Below, one piece after another: positions 35,576 to 44,795 of a stretch of 64,000 bases of DNA. The position numbers were made by a program, and so were the translations under genes. Below the pieces are notes generated by a model. That model saw nothing but the letters and a program-made list of their open reading frames with translations. It made no database searches and was not told the DNA's origin. Position 1 is the stretch's first letter. Every line of letters starts with the position of its first letter. Origin of the DNA: Caldimonas tepidiphila (lineage in GTDB: Bacteria; Pseudomonadota; Gammaproteobacteria; Burkholderiales; Burkholderiaceae_C); the NCBI RefSeq assembly GCF_003569765.1, contig NZ_QXMG01000020.1, positions 23,872-87,871 of the forward strand, in the 5' to 3' direction.

Positions 35576-36493
35576 TCAGGATTCCGGGATGCCGCGATGG
35601 ATGAGCCGATGCGCGATGCTGGTGGTCTGCTGGGTCCAGAGGTGCCGGCAGAGATTGACGTAGAGGCGCACTGTCGGCGAGGGGATGCGCATCAGGTCGT
35701 TCCTCGCGTCGAGGACCTGGAGCGAGCGCAGCGGTGTGTCCTGCGTGTCGGGCAACTGCACGTTGTCGAAGCTGCGCGCCTGGAAGTCGTCGGTCACGTG
35801 CGTGCCGCCTGCGCCGTCGTGCGTCACGCGTGGCACGAGGCTCTGCAGCACCTGCAGCCCGCGGTTCGCGAGCAGGTAGCCGTTCATCGCGACATCCCAG
35901 CCGACCGAGGGGTGCCCTTCCCAGTTCTCCATGCAGAAGCCGTCGCGGAACCAGTTCGGTGCGAAGTGCCGCTGCCACTGCTGCCGCGAGAACAGCACAC
36001 CCACCGAACTGAAGAACCGGGTGCGGATCACGAACTCGCGCAGCCGCTCGTGCTCGTCCTCACTCGCCGGGCAGTGGATCGACTCGCTATTGCAGGTCGT
36101 CATCAGCAGGTTGGCGCAGACGACCTCGTCTCCGCCGAGCGCGCCCGCGTTCAGTAGTTCACAGTACTCGAGCGCGTCTCGGCCGATGACGAGGTCATCC
36201 TCGAGCAGCAGCACGAGGTCGGCCTTCTGCTCGAAGGCCCAGACGATGTTGTCGTGCGGGTTCTGGCGCACGCCCTTGCGCTGGGCATTGACGCGCACGT
36301 GGAGGTCGAGCGTGCCGCGGTGAGTCTCGATCACATCTAGCACCTCCTGCGTCCGCTCGCTCGGCTCGACGCTGAGGTACAACGGCCAGTGCGCATGGTT
36401 GCGGGCGCGGGCGACCGAGCACAGCATCCGGTCGAGATGGATGGGTCGCTGGAATGCGGTGGCCGCGATGGCGAGGCGGGGAGCGGGAGGCAT
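35576..36493 (-). CDS. Glycosyltransferase, GNT-I-like
   Basis: 305 aa from ATG 36493. It starts APRLAIAATAFQRPIHLDRML, has a QNPHDNIVWAFEQ region and an acidic LLLEDDLVIGRDALEYC motif suited to metal/nucleotide-sugar binding, then ENWEGHPSVGWDVAMN. This resembles bacterial members of the GNT-I/GT-A fold often found in surface glycan loci. Substrate unknown. It follows msbA after 98 bp on the same strand. Confidence 0.75.
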   Translation of the reverse strand: MPPAPRLAIAATAFQRPIHLDRMLCSVARARNHAHWPLYLSVEPSERTQEVLDVIETHRGTLDLHVRVNAQRKGVRQNPHDNIVWAFEQKADLVLLLEDDLVIGRDALEYCELLNAGALGGDEVVCANLLMTTCNSESIHCPASEDEHERLREFVIRTRFFSSVGVLFSRQQWQRHFAPNWFRDGFCMENWEGHPSVGWDVAMNGYLLANRGLQVLQSLVPRVTHDGAGGTHVTDDFQARSFDNVQLPDTQDTPLRSLQVLDARNDLMRIPSPTVRLYVNLCRHLWTQQTTSIAHRLIHRGIPES

Positions 36494-36591
36494 CCGGGGA
36501 GACTCGGTTCGCGAGGGGAAGGGACGCACAGGGCAGCGGCGTGCTGCGCAATGATAGGCGCTGTGCGGGCGGGCTGGGCGCCCGCACAGCC

Positions 36592-38322
36592 TCACTCCAG
36601 CGCCTGCGCCTGCACCATGCCGGCGTACAGCCCGCCGCGCTCCATCAGCTCGGCGTGCGTGCCCGCTTCCACCACCCGGCCGTCGGAGAGCACGTAGATG
36701 CGGTCGGCGTTGCGCACGGTGCTGAGCCGGTGTGCAATGAGCACCAGCGTCTTCTCGCCGTGCCACTGCTCGATCGACTGCTGCACGACGCGCTCGCTCT
36801 CGGTGTCAAGCGCCGAGGTCGCCTCGTCGAACACCCAGACCTTGGCGTCCTTGTAGAGCGCGCGCGCGATCGCGAGGCGCTGGCGCTGGCCGCCCGACAG
36901 CCGGCTGCCGTTGGTGCCGATTGGCGTCTCCAGCCCTTCGGGAAGCGTCTGCACGAAGTCCCACAGGTTGGCTGCGCGCAGGCAGGCCTCGATGCGCGCT
37001 GCATCCTTGGGTTGTGCATAGGCGACGTTGTCGGCGATCGGACCGTCGAACAGCACAATGTCCTGCGACACCACCGCGAACTGGCGTCGCAGCGAGGCCT
37101 TGCGGATTTCCTGGATATCGATGCCGTCAAGCGTCACGCGCCCCGAGGCCGGTGCCACGAAGCCGAGCAGCGTGCTGATCACGGTCGTCTTGCCCGCGCC
37201 GGAGGGGCCCACCAGTGCGACCGTGCGGCCCGCCGGAATCTCGAGGTCGAGGCGCGAGAGCGCCGACTGCTCGCTGCCCGGGTAGGTCACCACCACCTGC
37301 TCGAAGCGCACCTCGCCGCGGCACTGCGCTGGATCGACTTGGCGCGTGCCGTGATCGGGCTCGGGCGGCGTGTCCATCAGGTCGAAGCAGGCGCGCGCGC
37401 CAATCAGGCCGCCGATGATCGGCTGCGACACGTCGGTGAGGTGGCGCATCGGCGAGATCGTCATCAGCATCGCGGTGATGAAGCCGACGAACTCCCCGAC
37501 GGTCGCGTTGCCCTGGTGGGCCTCGACCAGCGCCATCGTCAGGATCAGGGCGACACCGATGCTGGCGACGATCTGCGTCAGCGGCGTCATCGTGGCGCCG
37601 GCGGCGACGCCCTTGAGCACCATGCGGCGCAGTCGCTGCGCCTCCTGCGAGAAGCGCCCCTGCTCAAATTCCGCGGCGTCGAAGGTGCGCACGACGCGCC
37701 ATGCGCGCGTGATGTCGTCGGTGATCCCCACCAGCCGCACCTGCGACTCGTAGGACTGGCCGCCGACGGCGAGCACGCGCTTCTGCACCTTGCGCACCAC
37801 GTAGCCCAGCAGCGGCATCGTCACGAATGTCACCAGCGTCAGCTTCCAGTTCAGGTAGAACAGGTAGCCGAGCAGCGCCAACAGCGTCGTGCCGTCGCGC
37901 AGGATGGTCGTGACGGCTCCCGACAGCGACGCGGTCGCGTTTTGCGGATCGTTGATGATTCGCGAGGCGAGCACGCCGGGACTCAGCCGGTTGTAGAGAC
38001 TGGCGTCCGCATTCATCACCGAGCGGATCAGGTCGGTGCGCAGTGCCAGCACGGCCTTCGAGGTAGACCAGTTGAACAGATAGGTGCCCGAGAACGCGAG
38101 CAGACCGCGTACGGCGAACAGTCCGATGAGCACGACCGGCACGAGCCACAGCGGGAAGCCGAGGTCGGCCTTGAAGCCGCTGTCGAGCAGCTTCTTCAGC
38201 AGCGCCGGCACCGCGGGCTCGATCGCTGCCGACAGGAAGAAGCAGACGACGCCTGCGCTCAGACCTTTCTTCTGGGGGGCCAGGTAGCGGAGCAGTCGGG
38301 AAGCGGTTTGTTTGAGATTCAT
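36592..38322 (-). CDS. msbA: Lipid A export ABC transporter, MsbA
   Basis: 576 aa, a fused half-transporter that flips lipid A-core across the inner membrane. Six membrane helices lie in residues ~20-300; the ATPase has Walker A GPSGAGKTT, signature LSGGQRQR, Walker B VWVFDEATS and the D-loop/H-loop IAHRLST. Length and the N-terminus LLRYLAPQKKG match MsbA. Its place among glycosyltransferases and hldE supports an LPS role, but an exporter of another lipid-linked glycan cannot be excluded. Confidence 0.9.
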   Translation of the reverse strand: MNLKQTASRLLRYLAPQKKGLSAGVVCFFLSAAIEPAVPALLKKLLDSGFKADLGFPLWLVPVVLIGLFAVRGLLAFSGTYLFNWSTSKAVLALRTDLIRSVMNADASLYNRLSPGVLASRIINDPQNATASLSGAVTTILRDGTTLLALLGYLFYLNWKLTLVTFVTMPLLGYVVRKVQKRVLAVGGQSYESQVRLVGITDDITRAWRVVRTFDAAEFEQGRFSQEAQRLRRMVLKGVAAGATMTPLTQIVASIGVALILTMALVEAHQGNATVGEFVGFITAMLMTISPMRHLTDVSQPIIGGLIGARACFDLMDTPPEPDHGTRQVDPAQCRGEVRFEQVVVTYPGSEQSALSRLDLEIPAGRTVALVGPSGAGKTTVISTLLGFVAPASGRVTLDGIDIQEIRKASLRRQFAVVSQDIVLFDGPIADNVAYAQPKDAARIEACLRAANLWDFVQTLPEGLETPIGTNGSRLSGGQRQRLAIARALYKDAKVWVFDEATSALDTESERVVQQSIEQWHGEKTLVLIAHRLSTVRNADRIYVLSDGRVVEAGTHAELMERGGLYAGMVQAQALE

Positions 38323-38435
38323 GTCTTGGGGGCTGGCTCAGCGGGCCCGATGCGGAGGCTGCGCGGCTTCACGCTGTTGCGCGGACTAGTGGAGCGCGGT
38401 GGCGCCCGCTTGGTTGCGGCCTAGGGGCGCACAGC

Positions 38436-39557
38436 TCACAAGCGTCCGGCCTGCGGCGTGTCGGAACTCGCGAGCCCGAGAGCCAGCGGGCTGCGTTTGC
38501 GCAGGATGTCGAGATAGGTGGCGATGTAGTCCTCGATGCAGCGGTCCCAGTCGAAGCGCGCGGCGTGCGCGCGCGTCCTTGCGCGCCCCTCGTCCGACGC
38601 GAGCCGCGGCAGCTCGCGCTCGACCACTGCCCGCATGGCCAACGAGTCGAACTCGTCCCAGTAGGCTGCAGCTTCGCCGCCGATCTCCGGCAGGCAGGTG
38701 CGGCGCGCAAGGAAGACCGGGCAGCCGAAGTGCATCGCCTCGATCGGCGGCAGCCCGAAGCCCTCGGTCAGCGAGGGGAACAGGAAGGCCTGCGCGTTTT
38801 CGTACAGCCAGGTCTTCTGCGCGTCGGTGATGTCCTCGTACACGAGGACGTTCCGAAGGCTGAGTCCGCGTACCAGTCCCTTGACGCGCTCGGTGTCGTC
38901 GCTGCTCGGTCCTGCGAGCACGAAGCGCTGGTCTCTCATTTCGATCGCGAGTCCCAGGAGCGCGTCTATGTTCTTGGACGGCGCCATACGACTCAGGTGA
39001 AAGAAGAACGGCTTGCCTGCGACCTCGGGAATCTGCTCGCGAGGATGATCGACCAAGCTTCGTGCACCGTTGTAGACAACCTTCAGGGGGGCCGTCCAGT
39101 TCAGGTGCCTGCGGACATCCTCCGCCACGTGCTGGCTGATCGTCACGATACCGTCCGTCCGGGCCGCGATCTTTTCCATCAACTCCTGGGAGTGGGTCCA
39201 GTTGCTGCCTTTCGGTCCGTACAGGTAATTCAGGTCATGCAGGGTCACTAGTCGGTGACCGGCGCGCAGAGGCGGGCGCTCCTTGACATGCTGATGCAGA
39301 GTGTGCCAGACCGAAAACGACGAGAGATTGCCATGGAACAATCGCTGCCGCGAACGCAGAGGGATGTATTCCACATCGTCTCCGAAGCTACCGTGGAGAG
39401 ACCTTCTCAGGTGGAACACGAGTTGGATGCCGTGAGTTTCCCGAAGCTCCTTCGCCCTTTTCCCTAGGTGGTGTCCTACTTGGGAGCAGAACTCACCGAG
39501 GCCGTCAGTCGTCCTGTTGAATTTGCCAAAGCAGATTCCAATGCGAAACTTATTCAT
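38436..39557 (-). CDS. Glycosyltransferase family 4
   Basis: 373 aa from ATG 39557, preferred over a GTG 12 bases upstream because GGTGAG lies 7 bases before it. GT-B fold: an N-terminal acceptor domain beginning FRIGICFGKFNRTTDGLGEF, and a C-terminal nucleotide-sugar domain with HLSRMAPSKNIDALL and the GT4 signature FPSLTEGFGLPPIEAMHFG. It is clearly paralogous to the next gene upstream and separated from it by 111 bp. Likely transfers a hexose to LPS or another surface glycan. Confidence 0.88.
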   Translation of the reverse strand: MNKFRIGICFGKFNRTTDGLGEFCSQVGHHLGKRAKELRETHGIQLVFHLRRSLHGSFGDDVEYIPLRSRQRLFHGNLSSFSVWHTLHQHVKERPPLRAGHRLVTLHDLNYLYGPKGSNWTHSQELMEKIAARTDGIVTISQHVAEDVRRHLNWTAPLKVVYNGARSLVDHPREQIPEVAGKPFFFHLSRMAPSKNIDALLGLAIEMRDQRFVLAGPSSDDTERVKGLVRGLSLRNVLVYEDITDAQKTWLYENAQAFLFPSLTEGFGLPPIEAMHFGCPVFLARRTCLPEIGGEAAAYWDEFDSLAMRAVVERELPRLASDEGRARTRAHAARFDWDRCIEDYIATYLDILRKRSPLALGLASSDTPQAGRL

Positions 39558-39668
39558 GTGGTATCTCACCCTTCCTGGTCTACGGACAAAATAGAGAGCA
39601 GCTTTTCCGACTGGGGCGAGATCGGGATGGGGTCTTTGCTGAGTCGGGTGACCATGTCAAGGGGGAAG

Positions 39669-40781
39669 TCAGAGTGCTATAGCCGCGTGCTCTCGCGCGG
39701 ACGGGATCGCCTGAACGGCGACCGAACCGGTGAGCTGGAGGTAGAGGTGCAGATACCGTTGCGCGGCGGCGTCCCAGTCGAAGCGGGCCGCATGTTTCCG
39801 GATTTTCCCGGACTGTGCTTGGAGCCGAGGAAGGTTGCGCTCCACCACCTGTTGCATCTTCGGGGCCTCGAAATCAGGGAAATAGGCGGCAACCTCTCCC
39901 CCGATCTCCGGTAGGCACGTCCTCTCCGACAGGAACACCGGCTTGCCGAAATGCATCGCCTCGATCGGCGGCAGGCCGAACCCTTCGGTCAGCGAGGGAA
40001 AGAGGAAGGCGGTGCAGTTGGCGTAGAGCCACGCCTTCTGCGCGTCGCTGATGCTGAGCATCACGCTTACGTTCGATAGTCCGCCGGTGCTGACCTGCTC
40101 CCGCACGGCCCGGCTGTCGCGTCCCTCCGGGCCCGCAAACACGAAGTGCATCCCGGGCCAGTGCCGCGCTAGCGCCAGCAATGCATCGATGTTCTTCGAC
40201 GCCGACATGCGGCTGAGGTGGAACAGGAAGGGCCGCCCCTGCAACTCGGGGACCGCCTCACGCGGCACATCGACCAGGCTGCGCGCGCCGTTGTAGATCA
40301 CCTCGATCGGGCCGCGCCACTGCAAGTGCTGCTGCACGTCCCTGCGCACGTAGTCGCTGATCGTAACGATATGGTCGGTGTGAGCCAGTCGGGCGCGCAG
40401 CCGACGCATGTTGCGCCACTGGCTGAACCCGCTCTTGAAATAGAGGAAGTTCAAGTCGTGCACGGTGAGCAGGCGCTTTTTCGTACCCTGTGGCGGCAGC
40501 GTCTTGTTGAGCTGGTTGAGCGTGTGCCACAGCGCGAAGCGACGCGGCTGGACGTGGCGCAGGCGCTGCCACCGATCGACGCTCAGGTAGTGAACATCCT
40601 CCCCGAAGCAGCCCCACAGGGACTCGCGCAGGTGGAAAGTCAGTTCGATCCCGTGCTCTTCCCGCAGAGCGGGCGCCTGGGCGGCCAGCCGCAAGCAGAG
40701 TTGGTTCGAGAACTCGCCGAGTCCGTCGATGAGCGAGCCCAGATTGCCGAGGCTGATGCCGACGTGAATTGCTTCACGCAC
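39669..40781 (-). CDS. Glycosyltransferase family 4, paralog of its neighbour
   Basis: 370 aa from GTG 40781 with AGGAG seven bases upstream. The layout matches the downstream GT4: VGISLGNLGSLIDGLGEFSN, LTVHDLNFLYFKSG, VIYNGARSLVDVPREAVP, HLSRMSASKNIDALLAL and FPSLTEGFGLPPIEAMHFG. Around half of the residues agree between the two by eye, so they arose by duplication and probably add sequential sugars. The 262 bp upstream (40782-41043) hold no supported gene. Confidence 0.88.
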   Translation of the reverse strand: MREAIHVGISLGNLGSLIDGLGEFSNQLCLRLAAQAPALREEHGIELTFHLRESLWGCFGEDVHYLSVDRWQRLRHVQPRRFALWHTLNQLNKTLPPQGTKKRLLTVHDLNFLYFKSGFSQWRNMRRLRARLAHTDHIVTISDYVRRDVQQHLQWRGPIEVIYNGARSLVDVPREAVPELQGRPFLFHLSRMSASKNIDALLALARHWPGMHFVFAGPEGRDSRAVREQVSTGGLSNVSVMLSISDAQKAWLYANCTAFLFPSLTEGFGLPPIEAMHFGKPVFLSERTCLPEIGGEVAAYFPDFEAPKMQQVVERNLPRLQAQSGKIRKHAARFDWDAAAQRYLHLYLQLTGSVAVQAIPSAREHAAIAL

Positions 40782-41043
40782 GGCACATCTCCTGGCGCAG
40801 GCAGTCCCCGGTCGCCTCGCGGCTGCCCGCGAAGGCAGGACTGCGTAAGAATTCGTCGAACGGGGGGCAGACAGAAATCACGGTCACTTGCGGGTAGAGG
40901 TGATTGTGCTGAAGCTTGCGCAAGGGACTTGCGTGCTGCGGCAGGGGCCGAAGGCTGCGGTCCCGCACGGCATGACGGCCCGGATTCTGCCATCCCCTCG
41001 GGGATTTCCCGGGTTTCCAGGCACGCCCGGGAAACGTTGAGGC

Positions 41044-41811
41044 CTACTCGCTCCAATGGGTCGTGACCCATTGCGCAGGTCGCAGTCCCCGACCCGTCCG
41101 ATTCCGTCTTCCCTCGATCGCATCCGGCGGATTCACCTCGCCATGGAAGATGACGATGCGGCAGCCCTGCGGGATTCCCGGTTCGCGCCAGAAGTTGGTG
41201 GGCCAAGCCGGGATGCAGTGGTACTTGAAGCTCGCGCACCACTCCTTGGGCCAGTAGGCGAGCTTGCCCTGCCGGTGCAGCACGTCGGAGAGGAAGGCCT
41301 GCTCGTTGCGGAAGGCCTTCCTCGCCTCGGCCTGCTCGGCGAGGAACTTCGCCAGCACGTCGGCGTGCGCGCCGATGCGGAAGCGGTAGACCGAGGAGTT
41401 GCCGGTCACGCGCCACGGGCGCTTCCAGTCGTGGATGATCAGGAATTCGCCCGGCTGCTCGAAGAAGGGCGTGATGTCGTCGACGATCACGACGTCGAGG
41501 TCGAGGAACAGCGCGGTGCCGCGCAGGCCGTGCAGGTCGGCCTCGAAGGTGGTCAGCTTCTTCCAGCCGCGCTCGGGGATGCCCTCGGGCAGCGCGAGGT
41601 CCGGAATCGGCAGGCACTCGACCTCGGGGCGAACGCCCTCGCCGCGGTCGGTCAGGCAGACGAAGCGGAAGGGGCCGCGCAGGTGGCGCGCGACCATGCC
41701 GTAGAGCCGGTTGACGTACTCGGGGCCGTACTTGGTCCCCCACTTCATGCAGAGGATGACGCGTTCGTCGGCGTCGGGGGCGGCGGTCGGATTCGGTGTC
41801 TTCTGGGTCAT
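41044..41811 (-). CDS. Putative glycosyltransferase with DXD motif
   Basis: 255 aa from ATG 41811; the frame is open far upstream through hldE but that part is not this protein. Family features: CMKWGTKYGPEYVNRLYGM near the start, FVCLTDRGEGV, and LFLDLDVVIVDDI with a DXD-like metal site; HDWKRPW and NEQAFLSDVL follow. This pattern fits GT8-like or related GT-A enzymes. It starts 20 bp after the hldE stop, so is co-transcribed with it. Confidence 0.75.
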   Translation of the reverse strand: MTQKTPNPTAAPDADERVILCMKWGTKYGPEYVNRLYGMVARHLRGPFRFVCLTDRGEGVRPEVECLPIPDLALPEGIPERGWKKLTTFEADLHGLRGTALFLDLDVVIVDDITPFFEQPGEFLIIHDWKRPWRVTGNSSVYRFRIGAHADVLAKFLAEQAEARKAFRNEQAFLSDVLHRQGKLAYWPKEWCASFKYHCIPAWPTNFWREPGIPQGCRIVIFHGEVNPPDAIEGRRNRTGRGLRPAQWVTTHWSE

Positions 41812-41831
41812 CGGGCGGCTTTCGCGGCCCG

Positions 41832-43259
41832 CTATTGTCCCTGTTCCAGGATCCGCTTCACGATTTGGCTGGTCGAGTGCCCGCCCGAGAGTGACATCGT
41901 GCGCACCTCGCCGCCCCGCGCCAGCACGCCGCGGTGCCCGGCGATCTGCTCGATCCGGTAGTCGCCGCCCTTGACCAGCACGTCCGGCGCCACCGCGTCG
42001 ATCAGCCGCTCGGGCGTGTCCTCGCCGAAGGGAACCACCCAGTCCACCGCGGCGAGACAGGCGAGAACCGCCATGCGGTCCTCGGCGGGAACGATCGGGC
42101 GCCTCGGCCCTTTCAGGCGCCGCACCGACGCGTCGTCGTTCACCGCGACGATCAATCGGTCGGCCAGCCGGCGTGCCTGGGCGAGATACTGAGTGTGGCC
42201 TGGATGCAACAGATCGAAGCAGCCGTTGGTCATCGCGATGCGTTCGCCGCGCCGGCGCGCCTGTCGCACCTGCTCCAACAGCTGTGACTCGGTGACGACG
42301 CCGTGCAACTCGCGCGCGGGCCGCGTGGCCTCCACGGCCCGGGCGAGCTCCTGCCGGCTGACGGTCGCGGTGCCGAGCTTGCCGACCGCGATGCCGGCGG
42401 CGAGGTTGGCGAGCTGCGCGGCCGCCGGCCAGCTCAGGCGTGCGGCGCGCGCCGCCGCGAGCACCGCGATCACCGTGTCGCCGGCACCGGTCACGTCGTA
42501 GACCTCCCGGGCCTGCACCGGCAGGTGCAGCGGCGCGCGGTCGCGCTCGAGCAGCGTCATGCCTTCCTCGCTGCGCGTGATCAGCAGCGCGTCCCAGCCC
42601 ATCTCGTCGAGCAGGCCGAGCCCCTTGTCGACCAGCTCGCCCTCGTCGCGGCAGCGGCCGACCGCGCGCTCGAACTCGGAGCGGTTGGGCGTGATGACGC
42701 TCGCGCCGCGGTAGACCGACAGGTCGGCCTGCTTCGGGTCGACAAGCACCGGCTTGCCGGCCGCGCGGCAGGCCTCGATCAGCTCGGGCACGTGCGCGAG
42801 CGCGCCCTTGGCGTAGTCGGACAGCACCACCGCGTCGGCCTCGGGCAGGCGCTCGCGCAGCGCCTGGGGCGCGAGCGCGGCGGCGGGCGAGGGCGGCTGC
42901 TCGAAGTCGAGCCGGATCATCTGCTGGTGGATGCTGAGCACGCGCAGCTTCGCGATCGTCGCGAGCCGCGCGTCGGTCTCGAGTTCGCAGCGCACGCCGC
43001 CCGCCTCCAGCGCCCGGCACAGCGTGTCGCCGGCCTCGTCCTGCCCGACGCGGCCGAGCAGCCGCACCGAGGCGCCGAGCGCGGCGAGGCCGAGCGCGAC
43101 GTTGGCGGCGCCGCCGGCGCGGTGCTCGCAGCGGCTGACGTTGACGACCGGCACCGGGGCCTCGGGCGAGATGCGGGTGGTGCTGCCGCTCCAGTAGCGG
43201 TCGAGCATCACGTCGCCCGCCACCAGCAGGCGCAGCTTCGAGAAATCGGGAATGCGCAT
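41832..43259 (-). CDS. hldE: Bifunctional heptose 7-phosphate kinase / heptose 1-phosphate adenylyltransferase
   Basis: 475 aa, the full fused enzyme that makes ADP-heptose for LPS inner core. The N-terminal PfkB-type kinase domain has GGAANVALGLAALG and the anion hole DVTGAGDT; the C-terminal nucleotidyltransferase has NGCFDLLHPGHTQYL, GEDTPERLI and GGDYR. It is the first gene of the minus-strand glycan cluster as seen here and supports an LPS assignment for the region. Confidence 0.96.
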   Translation of the reverse strand: MRIPDFSKLRLLVAGDVMLDRYWSGSTTRISPEAPVPVVNVSRCEHRAGGAANVALGLAALGASVRLLGRVGQDEAGDTLCRALEAGGVRCELETDARLATIAKLRVLSIHQQMIRLDFEQPPSPAAALAPQALRERLPEADAVVLSDYAKGALAHVPELIEACRAAGKPVLVDPKQADLSVYRGASVITPNRSEFERAVGRCRDEGELVDKGLGLLDEMGWDALLITRSEEGMTLLERDRAPLHLPVQAREVYDVTGAGDTVIAVLAAARAARLSWPAAAQLANLAAGIAVGKLGTATVSRQELARAVEATRPARELHGVVTESQLLEQVRQARRRGERIAMTNGCFDLLHPGHTQYLAQARRLADRLIVAVNDDASVRRLKGPRRPIVPAEDRMAVLACLAAVDWVVPFGEDTPERLIDAVAPDVLVKGGDYRIEQIAGHRGVLARGGEVRTMSLSGGHSTSQIVKRILEQGQ

Positions 43260-43411
43260 CGGCTCGCCTCCAGGACTGCTGCGCGCCGGCCCCGTGCCGG
43301 CCGCGCCAGTCCCAGCATGCCGCCGAACGCCGCGCGAGGGCGCCGCGTGGCAAGGATTCCCTCATGTCGCCGCAGGCCCACGTGCCCGCGGCGCTGCCGA
43401 TAATGCGCGCC

Positions 43412-43906
43412 ATGACCGCAGCACGCATCCGAAGCGCCGAGCCGCGCGACGCCGCCGATCTCGTGGCCCTGATCGCCGCGCTGGCCGACTACGAGAAGCT
43501 CACCCACCTGCTGGAGCTCACGCCCGAGAAGCTCGCCGCGCAGCTCTTCGGCGAGCGGCCGCCCGCGGAGGCGGTGGTGGCCGAGGTCGAGCACGCGCCG
43601 GGCGGCGCGAAGACCGTCGGCTTCGCGCTCTACTTCACCAACTTCTCGACCTTCCTCGCCAAACCGGGCCTCTACCTGGAGGACCTGTTCGTGCTGCCGG
43701 ACTACCGCGGCCAGGGCATCGGCCGTGCGCTGCTGAGCCACGTCGGCGCGCTGGCGGTGCGGCGCGGCTGCGGCCGCTTCGAGTGGAGCGTGCTGGACTG
43801 GAACCAGCCGGCGATCGATTTCTACCGCGCGATGGGCGCGAGCGTGCTGCCGGACTGGCGCATCTGCCGCGTCACCGGCGAGGCGCTGGAGAAGTTCGGG
43901 CGCTGA
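43412..43906 (+). CDS. GNAT-family N-acetyltransferase
   Basis: 164 aa from ATG 43412; ATG codons at 43364 and 43403 are alternatives and no ribosome site decides between them. The core motif LEDLFVLPDYRGQGIGRALL binds acetyl-CoA, and WSVLDWNQPAIDFYRAMGA is motif B. It resembles diamine/spermidine-type acetyltransferases, but the substrate is not certain. Divergent from hldE. Confidence 0.88.
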   Translation: MTAARIRSAEPRDAADLVALIAALADYEKLTHLLELTPEKLAAQLFGERPPAEAVVAEVEHAPGGAKTVGFALYFTNFSTFLAKPGLYLEDLFVLPDYRGQGIGRALLSHVGALAVRRGCGRFEWSVLDWNQPAIDFYRAMGASVLPDWRICRVTGEALEKFGR

Positions 43907-43929
43907 CGCCCCCGCGACTGCGGGAGGGC

Positions 43930-43947
43930 ACCCCCCTCACTGGGGGT
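43930..43947. terminator. GC hairpin between convergent genes
   Basis: ACCCCC and GGGGGT can pair (6 bp) across the convergent ends of the acetyltransferase and the dioxygenase genes, overlapping the last codons of the latter. No T-run is present, so termination is only a possibility. Confidence 0.3.
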
Positions 43948-44704
43948 CCTGGAAGCCGCCCTGGCGGAAGGTCAGCACCAGCGTGTCGCGGTGCGCGTCG
44001 TCGCCGTCGGGCTGGATCGGCGTGGTCTCGTGGATCACGCGCGCATCGTCGAGCAGCAGCGCGCTCCAGTGCTCGGCGAGCGTGAAGCGCAGCCCGCGCG
44101 GGCCGTCGGCCTCGAACACGCGCGTCTCGCCGCCGCGCACGCGGTGGCGGTCCACCAGCAGCACCGCGACGTAGTCGACGCCGTCGCGGTGCGCGCCCTC
44201 GGGGGTCGGGCGGCCGACCCCCTCGCGCGTGTCGATGCGGAAGGTGTGCGCCTCGATGAACCAGCGCTCGGGCGCGCGGCCGCCGTTGCGGCGCGCGCTC
44301 GCGTCGGCGAACAGCCGTCCGAGTCCCTGCAGCAGCGGGTTCCAGGCCGGCTGCGTGTGCAGCCCGGGTTCCACCGGCTCGAACCAGCGCTCGATGCCGC
44401 CGTGCAGCGCGTTGTAGGTGGTCGGCTGCCAGTGCGCGCGGTGCGGCACGAGCGTCAGTGCCGGCGGCTCGAACTCCTGCACCAGTGAGGCGTGGCGCCG
44501 GAAGCGGTAGCGCCCGCCGTCGCGCAGGTAGGCATCGGGCGGCAGGCGCTCCCAGTAGGGCGCGAGCGCGTCGAAGTCCTGCGGCGCGCAGCCCGCGACG
44601 CTCGCCAGCGCCTGCCGCGGCAGCAGCGCGAAGCCCTGCTCGTGCAGGCGGCGGGCGGGATCGGCGGCATCGAGCGCCGGGTCGAGGGTCAGCGGCAGGG
44701 GCAT
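43937..44704 (-). CDS. 2-oxoglutarate-Fe(II) dioxygenase family protein
   Basis: 255 aa from ATG 44704. The iron triad is probably His and Asp in AHRDGVDYV and a distal His in RVIHETTPI, with an Arg (HRDTLVLTFR) near the end for 2-oxoglutarate. The family contains amino-acid hydroxylases and biofilm-related BsmA-like proteins. Substrate unknown. It is followed upstream by the broken lipoprotein gene on the same strand. Confidence 0.8.
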   Translation of the reverse strand: MPLPLTLDPALDAADPARRLHEQGFALLPRQALASVAGCAPQDFDALAPYWERLPPDAYLRDGGRYRFRRHASLVQEFEPPALTLVPHRAHWQPTTYNALHGGIERWFEPVEPGLHTQPAWNPLLQGLGRLFADASARRNGGRAPERWFIEAHTFRIDTREGVGRPTPEGAHRDGVDYVAVLLVDRHRVRGGETRVFEADGPRGLRFTLAEHWSALLLDDARVIHETTPIQPDGDDAHRDTLVLTFRQGGFQDPQ

Positions 44705-44795
44705 GGCGAAAGGCGCCTCAGGCGAAGGAAAACCCGTTACGGTAGCACGGGCCCGTCGGCCCCCCTGCGCGTCGCCGCGCCGACGGCAGGCGCGG

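Noticed and set aside
43396..43403. GCCGATAA before the acetyltransferase gene as a sigma-28 site
   Set aside because: It overlaps a possible start codon and no -35 element is present at the right distance.
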